This document shows positions 62,898-64,000 of a stretch of 64,000 bases of DNA, in pieces. Every line of letters begins with the position of its first letter. Position 1 is the stretch's first letter. Made by a program: the position numbers and the translations under genes. The DNA is from Streptomyces subrutilus (GTDB lineage: Bacteria; Actinomycetota; Actinomycetes; Streptomycetales; Streptomycetaceae). The notes beneath the pieces were generated by a model that had not been told where the DNA came from, did no database searches, and saw only the letters and a program-made list of their open reading frames with translations. The stretch is from positions 2,418,001 through 2,482,000 of the forward strand of contig NZ_CP023701.1 of the NCBI RefSeq assembly GCF_008704535.1, given 5' to 3'.

Positions 62898-64000
62898 TTG
62901 AGGTCCACCCCCCAGAGGCGTGCCACCGCGGCCGGCGCGCTCGTCGCGGCTGCAGCCCTGCTCGCCGTAGGTATACAGACCGGCACCGCGACCGCCGACG
63001 CCACCGCGTCGCAGTCCGCGAAGGCCGCCCAGCCCAACCCGGGCGCGGCCAATCTCGCCCTCAGCGCCTCGGAGCGTGCGACGCTCCTGGCCGAGGCCAA
63101 CTCCACCACCGTGCAGGCGGCCAAGGCCCTCGGCCTCGGCAGCGGCGAGAAGCTCGTCGTCCGTGACGTGGTCAAGGACGCGGACGGCACCACGCACACC
63201 ACGTACGAGCGGACCTACGACGGCCTGCCCGTGCTCGGCGGCGACCTCACCGTGCACGCCAAGGGCGGCGTCACCAAGAGCGTCACCAAGGCCACCAACC
63301 ACGAGATCAAGGTCACGGACACCACCGCCTCGGTCACCCCGTCGGCCGCGGAGAGCCAGGCGGTCTCCGCCGCCGGCGCCGAGGGCGGCAAGGACGCCAA
63401 GGCCTCCAAGGGCGCCCGCAAGGTGATCTGGGCGGCCGAGGGCGCTCCGGTCCTCGCGTACGAGACGGTCGTCGGCGGGCTCCAGCACGACGGGACCCCG
63501 AGCGAACTGCACGTGGTGACCAACGCCAAGACCGGCGCCAAGATCACCGAGTGGCAGGCCATCGAGACCGGCACCGGCAACACCATGTACAGCGGCACGG
63601 TCACCCTGGGCACCACGCAGTCGGGCAGCACCTACACGCTGACCGACGCGGCGCGCGGCGGCCACAAGACCTACAACCTCAACCGCGCCACGTCGGGCAC
63701 CGGCACCCTCTTCTCGGGTCCGGACGACATCTGGGGCAACGGCCTGCCGGCCAACCTGGAGACCGCCGCCGCGGACGCCCACTACGGCGCGGCCGCCACG
63801 TGGGACTACTACAAGAACGTCCACGGCCGCAACGGTCTGCGCAACGACGGCGTGGCGCCGTACTCCCGCGTCCACTACGGCAACGCGTACATCAACGCGT
63901 TCTGGGACGACTCCTGCTTCTGCATGACCTACGGCGACGGGGCCGGCAACACCAAGCCGCTGACCTCCACCGACGTGGCCGCGCACGAGATGACCCACGG
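62898..64000 (+). CDS. Secreted M4-family (thermolysin-like) metallopeptidase, cut by window edge
   Basis: About 367 residues are visible from a TTG start at 62898, six bases after AGAAGGAG. The signal peptide is AAGALVAAAALLAVGIQTGT. A fungalysin/thermolysin propeptide (FTP) follows, with ANSTTVQAAKALGLGSGEKL and YERTYDGLPVLGGDLTVHAK. A PepSY-like part is next (VLAYETVVGGLQHDGTPSEL), then the start of the catalytic domain (AATWDYYKNVHGRNGLRNDG). The window ends in the zinc motif HEMTH. It is a secreted zymogen of an extracellular neutral protease; the second half is outside. Confidence 0.92.
   Translation, partial: MRSTPQRRATAAGALVAAAALLAVGIQTGTATADATASQSAKAAQPNPGAANLALSASERATLLAEANSTTVQAAKALGLGSGEKLVVRDVVKDADGTTHTTYERTYDGLPVLGGDLTVHAKGGVTKSVTKATNHEIKVTDTTASVTPSAAESQAVSAAGAEGGKDAKASKGARKVIWAAEGAPVLAYETVVGGLQHDGTPSELHVVTNAKTGAKITEWQAIETGTGNTMYSGTVTLGTTQSGSTYTLTDAARGGHKTYNLNRATSGTGTLFSGPDDIWGNGLPANLETAAADAHYGAAATWDYYKNVHGRNGLRNDGVAPYSRVHYGNAYINAFWDDSCFCMTYGDGAGNTKPLTSTDVAAHEMTH

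Overview
The window reads as a stretch of a Streptomyces (or close relative) chromosome. It is very GC-rich, uses GTG and TTG starts freely, has translationally coupled GTGA/ATGA gene junctions, and carries family markers typical of the genus: XRE/DUF5753 with DUF397, an SsgA-like protein, HATPase 'anti-sigma-like' proteins, YkuD transpeptidase lipoproteins and DUF6458. Long opposite-strand open frames are common here because of the GC content; I treated them as shadows. No rRNA, tRNA, CRISPR array or recognisable insertion sequence was seen.

Region 1-8.7 kb is an accessory defence island: a type I restriction-modification system (hsdR cut by the left edge, hsdS, hsdM). It is split by a WhiJ-like regulatory triad (HATPase, XRE regulator, DUF397) and followed by an RloB/AAA-ATPase pair resembling the AbiL abortive-infection class. 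Region 8.8-13.7 kb is core metabolism: tRNA thiolation (mnmA plus cysteine desulfurase), a Tat-exported amidase, a thioesterase with a palindromic operator candidate, and a TRIC-type channel. Region 13.8-20 kb is a complete five-gene oligopeptide ABC importer.

Region 20.4-28.4 kb centres on one-carbon and serine metabolism: two SseB-like genes, a P-loop protein, then a tandem glycine riboswitch ahead of gcvT-gcvH-glyA, a strong terminator, and sdaA. Together these turn glycine into serine and serine into pyruvate. An SsgA-like gene follows. Region 28.4-31.3 kb is a cobalamin-riboswitch-controlled CbiMNQO cobalt importer. A PadR regulator and an EF-hand protein follow. At 32.4-33.1 kb I find what looks like the scar of a cyclodipeptide synthase-cytochrome P450 biosynthetic locus, with internal deletion, fusion and frameshift. 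I consider this the most interesting single observation.

Region 33.2-43 kb is cell-envelope biology: a YVTN-propeller lipoprotein, a polysaccharide-deacetylase-like lipoprotein, a HATPase protein, an enoyl-CoA hydratase, and a four-gene same-strand group of three L,D-transpeptidases around a secreted choice-of-anchor-A/SpaA-repeat protein that has no sortase motif. glgX follows.

Region 45.7-62.5 kb is a surface-polysaccharide locus. It has a CDP-alcohol phosphatidyltransferase with a partner cytidylyltransferase, two GT4 glycosyltransferases, a Wzz/BY-kinase-like protein whose ATPase motifs are all degenerate, a flippase, a Wzy-like polymerase, a hexapeptide acetyltransferase, gmd and fcl for GDP-L-fucose, and the initiating polyprenyl sugar-phosphate transferase. 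It also contains a 925-residue secreted propeller/FN3/LamG/DNRLRE protein. The window ends inside a thermolysin-family (M4) secreted protease.
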